A stretch of DNA of 48,000 nucleotides from Deinococcus yavapaiensis KR-236 (lineage in GTDB: Bacteria > Deinococcota > Deinococci > Deinococcales > Deinococcaceae), in contig NZ_QJSX01000026.1 in assembly GCF_003217515.1 (NCBI RefSeq), forward strand, positions 1-48,000, in the 5' to 3' direction. Below the pieces are notes generated by a model. The model was not told where the DNA came from and ran no database searches. It worked only from the letters and a program-made list of their open reading frames with translations. The stretch's first letter is position 1; each line of letters opens with the position of its first letter. Made by a program: the position numbers and the translations under genes. This document shows, piece by piece, positions 21,209 to 29,715 of this stretch.

Positions 21209-24200
21209 TCAACCGAAGTAGGTCAGCATGTCGAGCAGCACCCTCGGGTACTCGTCGGGCTTGAGGCCCTTCTTGTCGAGCTTGACGCCCGGCGGAAACG
21301 TGGTGACCTCGGTCTTGTGCGCATACTTGCGCAGACCGGACGCGTCGTAGTCGAGGTTCTTGTACGCGAAGGCGACGTTGATGCCCGTCATGGTGTCGTT
21401 GATGCTCGCGACGCGCTTCGCGAGGGCGGTGAGACGCAGCTTGGCGAGGTCGAGGAAGTGTTGCACTTCTTGTGGAGGAACGCCGAAGCGCTTGCGAAGA
21501 TCGCGTTCGATGCGTGACAAGGCGGCGAGGGTCTTGGCTTCGGAGATGCGGCCGTACGCTGCGATGCGCTCGTCCTCGTCACCGAAGTAGGCGGGCGTGA
21601 GACGCGCGTTGACGGGCAAGTCGATGCTGACGGTCGCGGGGGCCACGAGCTTCTCGCCCTTGAGTTTCGAGACGGCTTCGGCGAGCAGTTCCGTGTACAC
21701 CTCGATGGACACGGCTTGAACGTGTCCGTGCTGCTCGCCACCGAGGATGTTGCCAACGCCGCGAATCTCCATGTCCTTCTCGGCGAGCTTGTGGCCCGAG
21801 CCGAGGTCGTGCAAGTCCGCGATGGCCCACAAGCGGCGCGACGCGTTCTCGGTGATGCGCGGCGGGTAGAAGAGGTACGCGAAGGCTTCCTGAGCGCGTC
21901 GCCCGACGCGACCGCGAAGTTGGTAGAGCTGGGCGAGGCCGAGGCGATCGGCCCGCTCGATGAGGATCGTGTTCGCCTCGGGAATGTCGAGGCCCGTCTC
22001 GACGATCGTGGTGGACAGCAAGACGTCGAAGGCGCCTTCGGAGAAGCCCATCATGATCTCCTCGAGCTCCTCCTCATTCATCTGGCCGTGCGCGACGCCC
22101 ACGCGCGCTTCGGGCACGAGGTTGCGCAAATACAGGCTGCGCGCGCCCATGGACGCGATGCGGTCGTGGATGTAGAAGACCTTCCCGCCGCGCTCGATCT
22201 CCGTCATGATCGCGTTGCGAACGGCGATGGGCTCGTACGGCGCGAGGACCGTCTGAATGGGCTTGCGGCCCTTCGGCGGCGTTTGAATGGAGCTCATGTC
22301 GCGCAAGCCCACCATGCTCATGTACAAAGTGCGAGGAATGGGCGTCGCCGAGAGGCTGAGGACGTCGGGTGAATTCATGCCGCTCGGGATGTCGACTTTG
22401 CCTGACTTGTCGGGTTCGGGCAGGCCCTTGAGGGCGCGCAGTTTTTCTTTCTGCGCGACGCCGAAACGGTGCTCCTCGTCGATGATGACCATGCCGAGAT
22501 CCTTGAACGACACGTCTTCGGAAAGCAGGCGGTGCGTGCCGATGAGGACGTCGACTTTGCCAGCGGCCAAGTCCTTGAGGATCTGCGTCTCCTGCTTCGG
22601 CGGCGTGAAGCGCGAGAGTCCCTCGACGCGAACGGGCAAGTCCTTGAAGCGGGCGCGGAACGTCTCGGTGTGCTGCTCGGCGAGAAGGGTCGTCGGGACG
22701 AGCATCGCGACTTGCTTGCCGTGCCCGATGACGCGGTGCGCGGCGCGCAGCGCGACTTCGGTCTTGCCGAAGCCGACGTCCCCGGCGATGAGGCGGTCCA
22801 TGGGGTGTGGCGCTTCGAGGTCGCGAAACGTTTCCTTCAAGGCCGTGCCTTGGTCGGCGGTAAGCTCGTACTGGAAGTTCTGCTCGATTTGCGCGTCCCA
22901 CTCGGAAAGCGGGCCGAAGGAAAATCCGGGCGTCACTTGCCGCGCGGCGTACTGCACGAGAAGCTTCGCGGCGAGTTGCTCAGCGTTCTTGCGCGCCTTT
23001 TCTCTCGCCTTGCTCCAGTCTTTCTTGTCGAGGCTCGACAGCGTCGGCGGATCGTCGGTCGTGCCTGGGTGGCGACGCAAGACGGGCAGGAGTTCGATGG
23101 GAAGGAAGAGTTTCGCGCCGTTCTTGTACTCCAAGTGCAGGTAATCGCGCGCGACGCCCAGCACCGTGCGCGTTTCGAGGCCCAGGAAGCGGCCCACGCC
23201 GTGCTCGGGGTGGATCAAGAAGTCGCCGATGCCGAGTCCGAGCGCGTCCGTGACAGGTTTGCCGGCGAGTTTCTTGCCGCGCAGGGCCGCGCCGCCCTGG
23301 AATCCGTACAGCAAGTCCTCGGTGAGCACGACGATCTTCTCGTCGACGACCTCGAAGCCTCCCTCACCAGGAGCGCGCAGAAACCCGATGTCGCCCGGCC
23401 GGACTTTGGGACCCGTCAGCCACCTCGGTTCGCCTCCTCCGAGGAGGTTGTGCGAAAGGTAGGTGGCGGTGCGCTCGTGGCGTACGAGCATCAAGATCTG
23501 GTAGCCGCTCGCACGCCACGCGTCGACTTGGGACGCGAATTCGGAAAGCTTGGCGCGGTAGAAGGGCAGCGGTCGAAGCGCAACGGTGGCGTCGGGCAAG
23601 TCGAGGGGAGCGCGGCCGAAGCTCGTCACTTCACGGCCCTCAAGCAGCGACCACAGCGTGTCGAGTTGCGGACCGAGCGCCGAACCGAAGAATTCGGGCG
23701 AATCCAGAAAGATTCGCCCGGGCAGCAATTCGAGGCGCGTCGCGTCCCACTTCACGTCGCTGAGGTAGCCCTCGGCGGGCGCGAGGCTGAAGGATTCGAG
23801 CTTTTCGCCGGGCTGCCCGTACTCGTCGACTTTGCGCAGCGTATCGAGGTCGTCTCCGAAGAACTCAGCGCGAATCGTTTCCTCGCCGACGCGTAGTTCG
23901 AGGAGGTCGCCGCGCAGTTCGTACCCGGCGTCCTCGCCGCGCTCGTAGCCGAGCTTCTCCAACTTCGCGAGCAGATCCTCGCGCGGATACGTTTCGCCGA
24001 CGCGCAGCGTCAGGGCGTGCGCGTCGGGATCGCGTGGAAACAGGTCGAGGGCCGTCACGACGTCGAGGACGACGTGGCGCTCGCGCCCGCTCCACTCGCG
24101 CAAGCCTGGATTGACGGACAAGGCGGACCCGAGCGGCTCCGCTCCCGCGTACAAGTGCAGACGTTCGGGCGTCGTGAGCAGAACGGACGAGCCGGGGTGC

Positions 24201-24478
24201 GCGGCGAACAGCGCGGCGCGCGCCACTTGCGGCAGCATCAGAAGGGTACCGAGCGGCGCGCGGGGAACGAGGGCGGTCAAGGGTCGTGCGGCGGTCGTCA
24301 CGATTTGAAGGTCTCCAATCAATGCAAGCGAGGGGAGCAACGCCGATTCACGGTCGTTCTCCGAAGGGTAGGCTCCGACGTCGCGGAGCGATGACACCTC
24401 AGTGTACTCGTCGCGCGGCGCGTGAAGTATGCGAATGGTGGACGGCCCCTTGAGTTCGCCGCCGACTTCCCACTTCAT
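21209..24478 (-). CDS. mfd: Mfd, transcription-repair coupling factor
   Basis: About 1089 residues from ATG 24478; a TTG three codons earlier is the alternative. Domain order matches Mfd: a UvrB-homology N-terminus, the RNA-polymerase-interacting domain (DFLIHPEHGVGRFLGLETR), then an RecG-like translocase with Walker A-type DRLIAGDVGFGKTEVALRAA, a DEEH box (IIDEEHRFGVAQKEKL), and LSATPIPRTLYMSMVGLRDMS. It is somewhat shorter than the E. coli protein (1148). It removes RNA polymerase stalled at DNA damage and recruits UvrA. TAAGGT lies 8 nt before the ATG. It is divergent from rpe, with only 35 bp between the two start codons. Confidence 0.96.
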   Translation of the reverse strand: MKWEVGGELKGPSTIRILHAPRDEYTEVSSLRDVGAYPSENDRESALLPSLALIGDLQIVTTAARPLTALVPRAPLGTLLMLPQVARAALFAAHPGSSVLLTTPERLHLYAGAEPLGSALSVNPGLREWSGRERHVVLDVVTALDLFPRDPDAHALTLRVGETYPREDLLAKLEKLGYERGEDAGYELRGDLLELRVGEETIRAEFFGDDLDTLRKVDEYGQPGEKLESFSLAPAEGYLSDVKWDATRLELLPGRIFLDSPEFFGSALGPQLDTLWSLLEGREVTSFGRAPLDLPDATVALRPLPFYRAKLSEFASQVDAWRASGYQILMLVRHERTATYLSHNLLGGGEPRWLTGPKVRPGDIGFLRAPGEGGFEVVDEKIVVLTEDLLYGFQGGAALRGKKLAGKPVTDALGLGIGDFLIHPEHGVGRFLGLETRTVLGVARDYLHLEYKNGAKLFLPIELLPVLRRHPGTTDDPPTLSSLDKKDWSKAREKARKNAEQLAAKLLVQYAARQVTPGFSFGPLSEWDAQIEQNFQYELTADQGTALKETFRDLEAPHPMDRLIAGDVGFGKTEVALRAAHRVIGHGKQVAMLVPTTLLAEQHTETFRARFKDLPVRVEGLSRFTPPKQETQILKDLAAGKVDVLIGTHRLLSEDVSFKDLGMVIIDEEHRFGVAQKEKLRALKGLPEPDKSGKVDIPSGMNSPDVLSLSATPIPRTLYMSMVGLRDMSSIQTPPKGRKPIQTVLAPYEPIAVRNAIMTEIERGGKVFYIHDRIASMGARSLYLRNLVPEARVGVAHGQMNEEELEEIMMGFSEGAFDVLLSTTIVETGLDIPEANTILIERADRLGLAQLYQLRGRVGRRAQEAFAYLFYPPRITENASRRLWAIADLHDLGSGHKLAEKDMEIRGVGNILGGEQHGHVQAVSIEVYTELLAEAVSKLKGEKLVAPATVSIDLPVNARLTPAYFGDEDERIAAYGRISEAKTLAALSRIERDLRKRFGVPPQEVQHFLDLAKLRLTALAKRVASINDTMTGINVAFAYKNLDYDASGLRKYAHKTEVTTFPPGVKLDKKGLKPDEYPRVLLDMLTYFG

Positions 24479-24486
24479 GCGCGTCA

Positions 24487-24492
24487 ACCTTA
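24487..24492 (-). promoter_or_regulatory. Near-leaderless -10 box, mfd
   Basis: TAAGGT on the minus strand, 8 nt before ATG 24478. It is separated by only 8 bp from the rpe -10 box, so the two promoters overlap. Confidence 0.45.
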
Positions 24493-24500
24493 GAACACTG

Positions 24501-24506
24501 TAAAGT
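24501..24506 (+). promoter_or_regulatory. Leaderless-type -10 box, rpe
   Basis: TAAAGT, 7 nt before the ATG at 24514. This favours ATG 24514 over the in-frame GTG at 24505, which lies inside the box. Confidence 0.6.
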
Positions 24507-24513
24507 GGTCCTA

Positions 24514-25173
24514 ATGCGGTCCTTTCAACTCGCGCCCAGCCTTCTGTCGTGCGACTTCACACGTCTCGGCGAGGAGCTCGCGGCCATCGATGCGGCGGGC
24601 GCCACGTACGCGCACATCGACGTCATGGACGGCGCGTTCGTTCCCAACATCTCCTTCGGCCTCCCGATCCTCGCGGCGGCGCGGCGCGCGTCGAGCCTGT
24701 TCTTGGACGTGCACCTCATGATCCAAGCGCCCGAGCGTTACCTCGAAGACTTCGTGCACGCGGGCGCGGACGGAATCACCGTGCACGTGGAGGCAACGCC
24801 GCACGTTCACCGCGCGGTTCAAGTCATCAAGTCCCTTGGAAAGCGCGTGGGCGTCACCCTCAATCCCGGCACGCCCCTGGAAGCGATTCGGCCCGTTCTC
24901 GCCGACGTGGACCTCGTGCTGATCATGAGCGTGAATCCCGGGTTCGGCGGCCAGCGGTTCATCGAGAGCAGCTTGGAGCGCGTCCGAACGGTGCGCGCTT
25001 GGCTCGACGCGCTCGGCTCGAGCGCCGAGCTCGAAGTCGACGGCGGCGTCTCTCCCCACAACGCCCGGGCGCTCGTGGAGGCGGGCGCGACGGTCCTCGT
25101 GGCAGGCTCCAGCGTCTTCGGTCCCGACGGACCGGAAGCGGGCGTGCGGCGCTTGCGGGAGAGCGTTCTGTGA
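24514..25173 (+). CDS. rpe: Ribulose-phosphate 3-epimerase
   Basis: 219 residues, normal length. TIM-barrel motifs: LAPSLLSCDF, HIDVMDGAFVPNISFG, DVHLMI (metal His), HVEATPHVHR, VTLNPGTPLEAI, MSVNPGFGGQRFIESS, EVDGGVS and VAGSSVFG. It interconverts ribulose 5-phosphate and xylulose 5-phosphate in the pentose phosphate pathway. The start is set by the TANNNT box. Its stop overlaps the GTG start of comB (GTGA), so the two genes are coupled. rpiA, acting on the same ribulose 5-phosphate, lies just beyond comB. Confidence 0.96.
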   Translation: MRSFQLAPSLLSCDFTRLGEELAAIDAAGATYAHIDVMDGAFVPNISFGLPILAAARRASSLFLDVHLMIQAPERYLEDFVHAGADGITVHVEATPHVHRAVQVIKSLGKRVGVTLNPGTPLEAIRPVLADVDLVLIMSVNPGFGGQRFIESSLERVRTVRAWLDALGSSAELEVDGGVSPHNARALVEAGATVLVAGSSVFGPDGPEAGVRRLRESVL

Positions 25174-25880
25174 GGCTGCGCGTCGATCTCCTGCCGCATG
25201 GAAGTTACCCCGACACCGTCCTCGTCGTGGACGTCTTGCGGGCCACGACGACGGCGAGCGTCTACTTGGAGCGTGGCGCGGAAAGTCTGCTGCTCACCTC
25301 CTCTCCCGAACGCGCCTTGGAGTTGCGCGGTGAAGGCGTGCTGCTCGGCGGAGAACGCGGCGGTCTGCCCATTCCCGGCTTCGACTTCGGCAATTCGCCC
25401 ATCGAGGCCGACTCGCAGAACTTCACGGGCAAAGTCGTCGTGATGAACACCACCAACGGTACGGGCGCCGCTCACGTCGCCGGAAAATCGGGCAAGCACG
25501 TCTTCCTGGCGTCCTTGCGAAACGCGCACGCCGCCGCGCGGCGCGCGCGTGCCATCGCCGTCGAGGAGATCGCCATCGCCTGCGCGGGCACCGACGGTCG
25601 CGTCGGTTTGGAGGACGTGTACACGGCGGGCGTGTTGTGCGAGTACCTCATGGCGATGAGCAGCGTCACGATCGACGACGGCGCGCGCATCGCCCTCATG
25701 GTGCGGCGCAACACGCCCGACCCGCTCGAAGCCTTGTCGAGTTCCACGCACGGAATCGCCCTCGACCGCTTGGGTCTGGGCGAGGACGTTCGTTACAGCG
25801 CCCAACCTTCCACGTCCACCCTCGTGCCCGTTTTGGCCGAAGGGCAAGACGTGGAAGGCGCGCTACGTTTCGTGAAGTGA
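25170..25880 (+). CDS. comB: ComB family protein (2-phosphosulfolactate phosphatase-like)
   Basis: 236 residues. Family motifs: VLVVDVLRATTTASVYLERGA, GERGGLPIPGFDFGNSP and VVMNTTNGTGA. ComB is a magnesium-dependent acid phosphatase that converts 2-phosphosulfolactate to sulfolactate in coenzyme M synthesis. Bacterial homologues are widespread without a known coenzyme M pathway, so the native substrate here is uncertain. The GTG overlaps the rpe stop by 4 nt, which suggests a role tied to sugar-phosphate metabolism or simple co-expression. It converges on rpiA, with 17 bp between the ends. Confidence 0.88.
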   Translation: MRLRVDLLPHGSYPDTVLVVDVLRATTTASVYLERGAESLLLTSSPERALELRGEGVLLGGERGGLPIPGFDFGNSPIEADSQNFTGKVVVMNTTNGTGAAHVAGKSGKHVFLASLRNAHAAARRARAIAVEEIAIACAGTDGRVGLEDVYTAGVLCEYLMAMSSVTIDDGARIALMVRRNTPDPLEALSSSTHGIALDRLGLGEDVRYSAQPSTSTLVPVLAEGQDVEGALRFVK

Positions 25881-25897
25881 TCGCTGCGCTCGCCCCT

Positions 25898-26599
25898 TCA
25901 ACTCGTTCGTGATCGAGCGGGTATCTCCCGCACGCCTTCGCTCGACGCCACGAACGCCTGGGTCGCCATCCCGAGGAACAGGCCGTGCTCGACGACGCCC
26001 GGCGTGAGCTTGAGGCGCTCGGCGAGCGTGGCGGCATCCGGAAGGGCGTCGCCGAAGCGGGCGTCGAAGATGTAGTTGCCGTTGTCGGTGACGTACGCTT
26101 GCCCGCCTTGCTCGCGCAGCGTGCCGCGGGCGCCGAGGTCGGCGAGACGGGCCAGGGTGCTTTCGAAGCCGAAGCGCACGACTTCGATCGGAAGGGCGGC
26201 TTTTTCGCCGAGACGCGTGACGAGCTTCGCGTCGTCGGCGATGATCACGAGGCGCTTCGCGCGCAGTTCCACGAGTTTCTCGCGCGTGAGCGCGCCGCCG
26301 AGCCCTTTGATGAGGTCGAGATTCGGGTCGATTTCGTCCGCGCCGTCGATGGCGAGGTCGAGCTCGAGCGTGCCGAGCTCGACGATCTCGATGCCTTGCG
26401 CGCGCGCGAGCGTATCGCTGGCGTCCGAGGTGGGCACGCCGACGATGTCGGTGAGTTCGCCTTCACGCAGACGACGCCCGAGTTCGAGAATCGCGTACTT
26501 CGCGGTGCTGCCCGTGCCGAGCCCGACGCGCATGCCCGACTCGACGAGGGCGGCGGCCCGCACGGCGGCTTCCTGCTTGAGCTCTTTACGATGAGGCAT
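25898..26599 (-). CDS. rpiA: Ribose-5-phosphate isomerase A
   Basis: 233 residues. RpiA motifs: VGLGTGSTAKYAI (phosphate loop), PTSDASDTLA, LDLAIDGADEIDPNLDLIKGLGGALTREK (catalytic Asp and Glu) and ADDAKLVTRLG. It interconverts ribose 5-phosphate and ribulose 5-phosphate. Its ATG lies 14 nt inside the end of bcp, so it is the second gene of a bcp-rpiA operon. Together with rpe it supplies the non-oxidative pentose phosphate branch. Confidence 0.96.
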   Translation of the reverse strand: MPHRKELKQEAAVRAAALVESGMRVGLGTGSTAKYAILELGRRLREGELTDIVGVPTSDASDTLARAQGIEIVELGTLELDLAIDGADEIDPNLDLIKGLGGALTREKLVELRAKRLVIIADDAKLVTRLGEKAALPIEVVRFGFESTLARLADLGARGTLREQGGQAYVTDNGNYIFDARFGDALPDAATLAERLKLTPGVVEHGLFLGMATQAFVASSEGVREIPARSRTS

Positions 26600-27080
26600 G
26601 ATTTGCCTTGTGCTCTTGAAGGGCCGCGAGCACTTGCTGCGCGTGGCCCTCGACGTTCACGGCCCTCCAGGCTTTCACGAGCGTCCCGTCGGGCGCGATG
26701 AGGAAGGTGGAGCGCTTCACGCCCTCGCTGACTTTGCCGTACGTGTTCTTCGTGCCGAACGCGTCGATGGATTTCAGGTATTCGGCGCTCTCGTCGGTGA
26801 GCAGGGGAAAGTTGAGGGAGTACTTCTCGGTGAACTTAGCGTGGCTGTCGGCGTCGTCGCGACTCACGCCGAGGATGACGGCGCCGTGCTCGCGAAGTTC
26901 GGCGTTGTCGCGAAAATCGCAGGCTTCCTTCGTGCAGCCCGGCGTGTCGTCCTTGGGGTAGGCGTACAAGACGACGTAGCGGCCCGCGTACCGCGCGAGG
27001 GTGTGCAGTTCACCGCTCGCGTCATGCAAGGCGAAAGGAGGAAAGGGGACTCCGGGTGCCAGCGTCTCGGGTTGCGTCAT
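26586..27080 (-). CDS. bcp: Bcp/PrxQ-type peroxiredoxin (thiol peroxidase)
   Basis: 164 residues. The active site reads YPKDDTPGCTKEACDFRD: peroxidatic Cys at about 49 and resolving Cys five residues later, the PrxQ arrangement. It reduces hydrogen and organic peroxides with electrons from thioredoxin, in the cytoplasm. It fits the strong oxidative-stress defence of this group. The ATG is supported by TATTCT 6 nt upstream. It overlaps rpiA by 14 nt. Confidence 0.95.
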   Translation of the reverse strand: MTQPETLAPGVPFPPFALHDASGELHTLARYAGRYVVLYAYPKDDTPGCTKEACDFRDNAELREHGAVILGVSRDDADSHAKFTEKYSLNFPLLTDESAEYLKSIDAFGTKNTYGKVSEGVKRSTFLIAPDGTLVKAWRAVNVEGHAQQVLAALQEHKANHASS

Positions 27081-27086
27081 GACGCG

Positions 27087-27092
27087 AGAATA
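27087..27092 (-). promoter_or_regulatory. Leaderless-type -10 box, bcp-rpiA operon
   Basis: TATTCT on the minus strand, 6 nt before the ATG at 27080. The divergent deoC gene has the same hexamer. Confidence 0.6.
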
Positions 27093-27138
27093 CCAAGGCT
27101 CGGCGAGACGACCGTCATCTCCTCTTAAGTTTCCCCGC

Positions 27139-27144
27139 TATTCT
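27139..27144 (+). promoter_or_regulatory. Leaderless-type -10 box, deoC
   Basis: TATTCT, 7 nt before the GTG at 27152; no Shine-Dalgarno. Confidence 0.6.
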
Positions 27145-27151
27145 GTGAGAC

Positions 27152-27814
27152 GTGAATTTGGCCGATTTCATTGACCACACCCTGTTAAAGGCGACCGCAA
27201 CTCCGAGCGACATTCGAAAGCTGTGCGCGGAGGCGCGCGAGCACGCGTTCAAGGCGGTGTGCGTCAATTCCGTGTACGTTCCCCTCGCCAAAGAGGAGTT
27301 GGCGGGGTCGCGCGTGTTGATCGCAACCGTCTGCGGCTTTCCGCTCGGCGCGCTCTTGCCGCGCCAGAAAGCGGCGGAAGCGGCAGCGAGCGTCGAAGCG
27401 GGCGCGGACGAAATCGACATGGTGATCGACATCGGCGCGGCCGTCTCGAACGACTTCGGCCGAGTCCAGGCGGACATCGTCGCCGTGCGGAGCGCCACCG
27501 AGGGCAAGATCCTCAAGGTCATCATCGAAACGTGCTACCTGTCCGACGACCAGAAGCGCGGCGCGACCCTCGCGGCCCTGAGCGCGGGCGCCGACTTCGT
27601 GAAGACCTCCACGGGGTTCGGCACGGGCGGCGCGACCCTCAGCGACGTCACCCTCATGAAGGACGCGCTGAAGGGCGGCGCGCAGATCAAGGCTTCGGGC
27701 GGCATTCGCACGCGTGAGGACGCCCTCGCGATGATCGCAGCGGGGGCGACGCGTCTGGGCACGTCGGGAGGCGTGGCAATCGTGACGGGCGGCGAGAACC
27801 GTACATCGTACTGA
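27152..27814 (+). CDS. deoC: Deoxyribose-phosphate aldolase
   Basis: 220 residues, the standard length. DeoC motifs: IDHTLLKATAT, AVCVNSVYVPLAKEEL, TVCGFPLGA, EIDMVIDIGA, KVIIETCYL, ADFVKTSTGFGTGGAT (Schiff-base Lys) and IKASGGIRT. It cleaves 2-deoxyribose 5-phosphate to acetaldehyde and glyceraldehyde 3-phosphate, the last step of deoxynucleoside catabolism. It complements the deoxynucleoside kinases 8 kb away. The GTG start is set by the TANNNT box. maf follows after 42 nt and could be cotranscribed. Confidence 0.96.
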   Translation: MNLADFIDHTLLKATATPSDIRKLCAEAREHAFKAVCVNSVYVPLAKEELAGSRVLIATVCGFPLGALLPRQKAAEAAASVEAGADEIDMVIDIGAAVSNDFGRVQADIVAVRSATEGKILKVIIETCYLSDDQKRGATLAALSAGADFVKTSTGFGTGGATLSDVTLMKDALKGGAQIKASGGIRTREDALAMIAAGATRLGTSGGVAIVTGGENRTSY

Positions 27815-27856
27815 TCTCGCTCGCCTTGCCTGCGCTGCTTCGAGGAGAATGAAGTC

Positions 27857-28423
27857 GTGACGGATCTCGTGCTCGCTTCGCAAAGCCCTCGACGGCGCGA
27901 CCTCCTGTCGCGCCTCGGGGTGACGTTTCGTGTCGTGACCGCCCACACCGAGGAAGTGTCGACGTTCGAGGACCCCGCCGACGTGGCGCGCGACCTCGCG
28001 CTGCAAAAAGCGCGAGCGGTGAAAGCGCTCGCGCCGCACGCCGTCGTGATCGCCTCGGACACGCTCGTCGCACTGGACGGCGAGATTCTCGGCAAGCCGG
28101 TCGACGAAGCCCAGAACGCCGCGTACGTTCGCAAGTTGGCGGGACGCACGCACGCCGTCTTCACGGGCGTGGCGGTCCTCGGCGCCGCTCAGGAGGCGCG
28201 CGTGGAAATGACGCGCGTGACGTTCCGTGACCTCACAGACGCCGAAGTCGCGTGGTACGCGCGCAGCGGCGAAGGTCTCGACAAGGCGGGCGGCTACGGC
28301 ATCCAAGAGCTCGGGCTCGCCCTCGTCGCGCGCGTGGAAGGGGACTACTCGAACGTCGTGGGCTTTCCCCTTCCGCTCGTGATCGACTTGCTGCGGCGCG
28401 CGGGCGTGGAGGTCTTGGCGTGA
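27857..28423 (+). CDS. maf: Maf family nucleotide pyrophosphatase
   Basis: 188 residues. Signature LVLASQSPRRRDLLSRLG at the N-terminus, then VIASDTLVALDGEILGKPVDE and the conserved YGIQELG. Maf proteins hydrolyse non-canonical or excess nucleoside triphosphates and affect septum formation. GAGGAG lies 9 nt before the GTG. Its stop overlaps the mreC GTG start (GTGA). The maf-mreC-mreD arrangement is common in bacteria and links it to cell-shape genes. Confidence 0.94.
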   Translation: MTDLVLASQSPRRRDLLSRLGVTFRVVTAHTEEVSTFEDPADVARDLALQKARAVKALAPHAVVIASDTLVALDGEILGKPVDEAQNAAYVRKLAGRTHAVFTGVAVLGAAQEARVEMTRVTFRDLTDAEVAWYARSGEGLDKAGGYGIQELGLALVARVEGDYSNVVGFPLPLVIDLLRRAGVEVLA

Positions 28424-29208
28424 ACGCGTGGCGTCGCCTCGCCGTCGTCTACGTCCTGCTGATGCTCGTCAGCATGGCAGCGACACGCTTTCAAATCACG
28501 CCGCCGCTCGCCGTGACGAGCGGCATCCTGCCCTTGACGCAACTCTTCGACGGCGCCGCCGACAACGTTCGTGGAGCGTACGGCACGCTCGTGGAGGAAC
28601 GCGACATCGCGCGGCGCTACCGTGAGCTTCGCTCGCAAAACGATGTGCTGCGCGGCCGTCTCAGCGTCCTGGAGCGCGAAAACGCACGCTTGAAGGAAGC
28701 CGCCCAGATTCGCGCGACGCAAAGCCCGAGTCTCGTGACGGTCGCGTCGGTCGTCGCCGTGGACCCGTCTCCCCTGCTGTCACGCCTCACCGTGAACAAG
28801 GGAATTCGTGACGGCGTGAGCTTGCGCATGCCCGCCACCGTGCCCGCCGGCCTGGTCGGGCAGGTGACGAGCGTGGACGGCACGAGCGCCGCCATCACGA
28901 CGATCCTCGATCCCGAAAGCCGCGTCGGCGTGAGCCTCGCGCGTGAAGGTTGGCGCGGAGGGCGGGGCCTCGCGTTCGGGTATTCGTCCGAGCGCCTCAA
29001 GGCCGAGTTTCCCCTCAGCGTCGACGTGCGCGTCGGAGACGTCGTGGAGACGTCGAACCTCGGCGGAGTGTACCCGTCGGGCATTCGCGTCGGGTCCGTC
29101 GAGGAAATCTTGCCGCTCGGCTCGAACGACGTGCGCCGCAGCGTCATCGTCAAACCCGCCGCCGATATCACATCTCTCGAAGAAGTCGCGCTGCTGCGCG
29201 CCCTTTAA
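28420..29208 (+). CDS. mreC: Rod-shape-determining protein MreC
   Basis: 262 residues. One N-terminal transmembrane segment (AVVYVLLMLVSMAATRF), then a coiled coil at about 60-92 (RYRELRSQNDVLRGRLSVLE), then the beta-rich MreC core (VVAVDPSPLLSRLTVNKGIRDGV, GLVGQVTSVDG, LDPESRVGVSL, VVETSNLGGVYPSGIRVG). It sits on the outer face of the membrane and activates the lateral-wall PBP2 complex. The GTG overlaps maf by 4 nt. mreB is not in the window. Confidence 0.94.
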   Translation: MNAWRRLAVVYVLLMLVSMAATRFQITPPLAVTSGILPLTQLFDGAADNVRGAYGTLVEERDIARRYRELRSQNDVLRGRLSVLERENARLKEAAQIRATQSPSLVTVASVVAVDPSPLLSRLTVNKGIRDGVSLRMPATVPAGLVGQVTSVDGTSAAITTILDPESRVGVSLAREGWRGGRGLAFGYSSERLKAEFPLSVDVRVGDVVETSNLGGVYPSGIRVGSVEEILPLGSNDVRRSVIVKPAADITSLEEVALLRAL

Positions 29209-29217
29209 CGGCCCTTC

Positions 29218-29715
29218 ATGCGAATCCTGGTGTACCTCCTGCTTCTGATCGGCGTTCAAGGCGCCCTCACTCGGCTGCTGCCCGCGAGCGTCAGCGCGCC
29301 CGACCTCTTTTTGCTGACGGCGGTGGCGCTCGCGTTTCGCTGGCGTCCGCTGCCCGCCTTGCTCGCCGCGTACCTCATCGGCCTCGTGCAAGACGTCCTG
29401 AGCCACGCGTCCCTGCTGGGCTTGCATGCCGCCGCCGTCGCGGGCGGCGTGCTGCTGGTGCTGGGCTTGCGGCGCTTTCTCGCCTCCGACGGCTTGCTTC
29501 AGACGATCGTGTCGGTCACGACGGCGACCGTGGGTCAGTGGATCGCGTTCCTGATCCTGACGTACTGGCTGCGCAACGACCTCGTGACGGTCACGACGCT
29601 CTCGACCGTTCTGCCCGCCGCGCTCGTCGGAACGCTCGTCCTCGCGCCGATGGTGGAGCGCTTCGCGACGTGGGCGTTCGGGCCGCGCGGCAGCGTCGAG
29701 GAGGGGCTGGCGTGA
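29218..29715 (+). CDS. mreD: Rod-shape-determining membrane protein MreD
   Basis: 165 residues with about five membrane helices (ILVYLLLLIGVQGALT, LFLLTAVALAFRW, AAYLIGLVQDVLSHASLLGLHAAAVAGGVLL and further). The helix with GLVQDVLS is typical of MreD. It is an integral partner of MreC and PBP2 in side-wall peptidoglycan synthesis. It starts 9 nt after mreC and overlaps the PBP2 GTG start by 4 nt. Confidence 0.9.
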   Translation: MRILVYLLLLIGVQGALTRLLPASVSAPDLFLLTAVALAFRWRPLPALLAAYLIGLVQDVLSHASLLGLHAAAVAGGVLLVLGLRRFLASDGLLQTIVSVTTATVGQWIAFLILTYWLRNDLVTVTTLSTVLPAALVGTLVLAPMVERFATWAFGPRGSVEEGLA

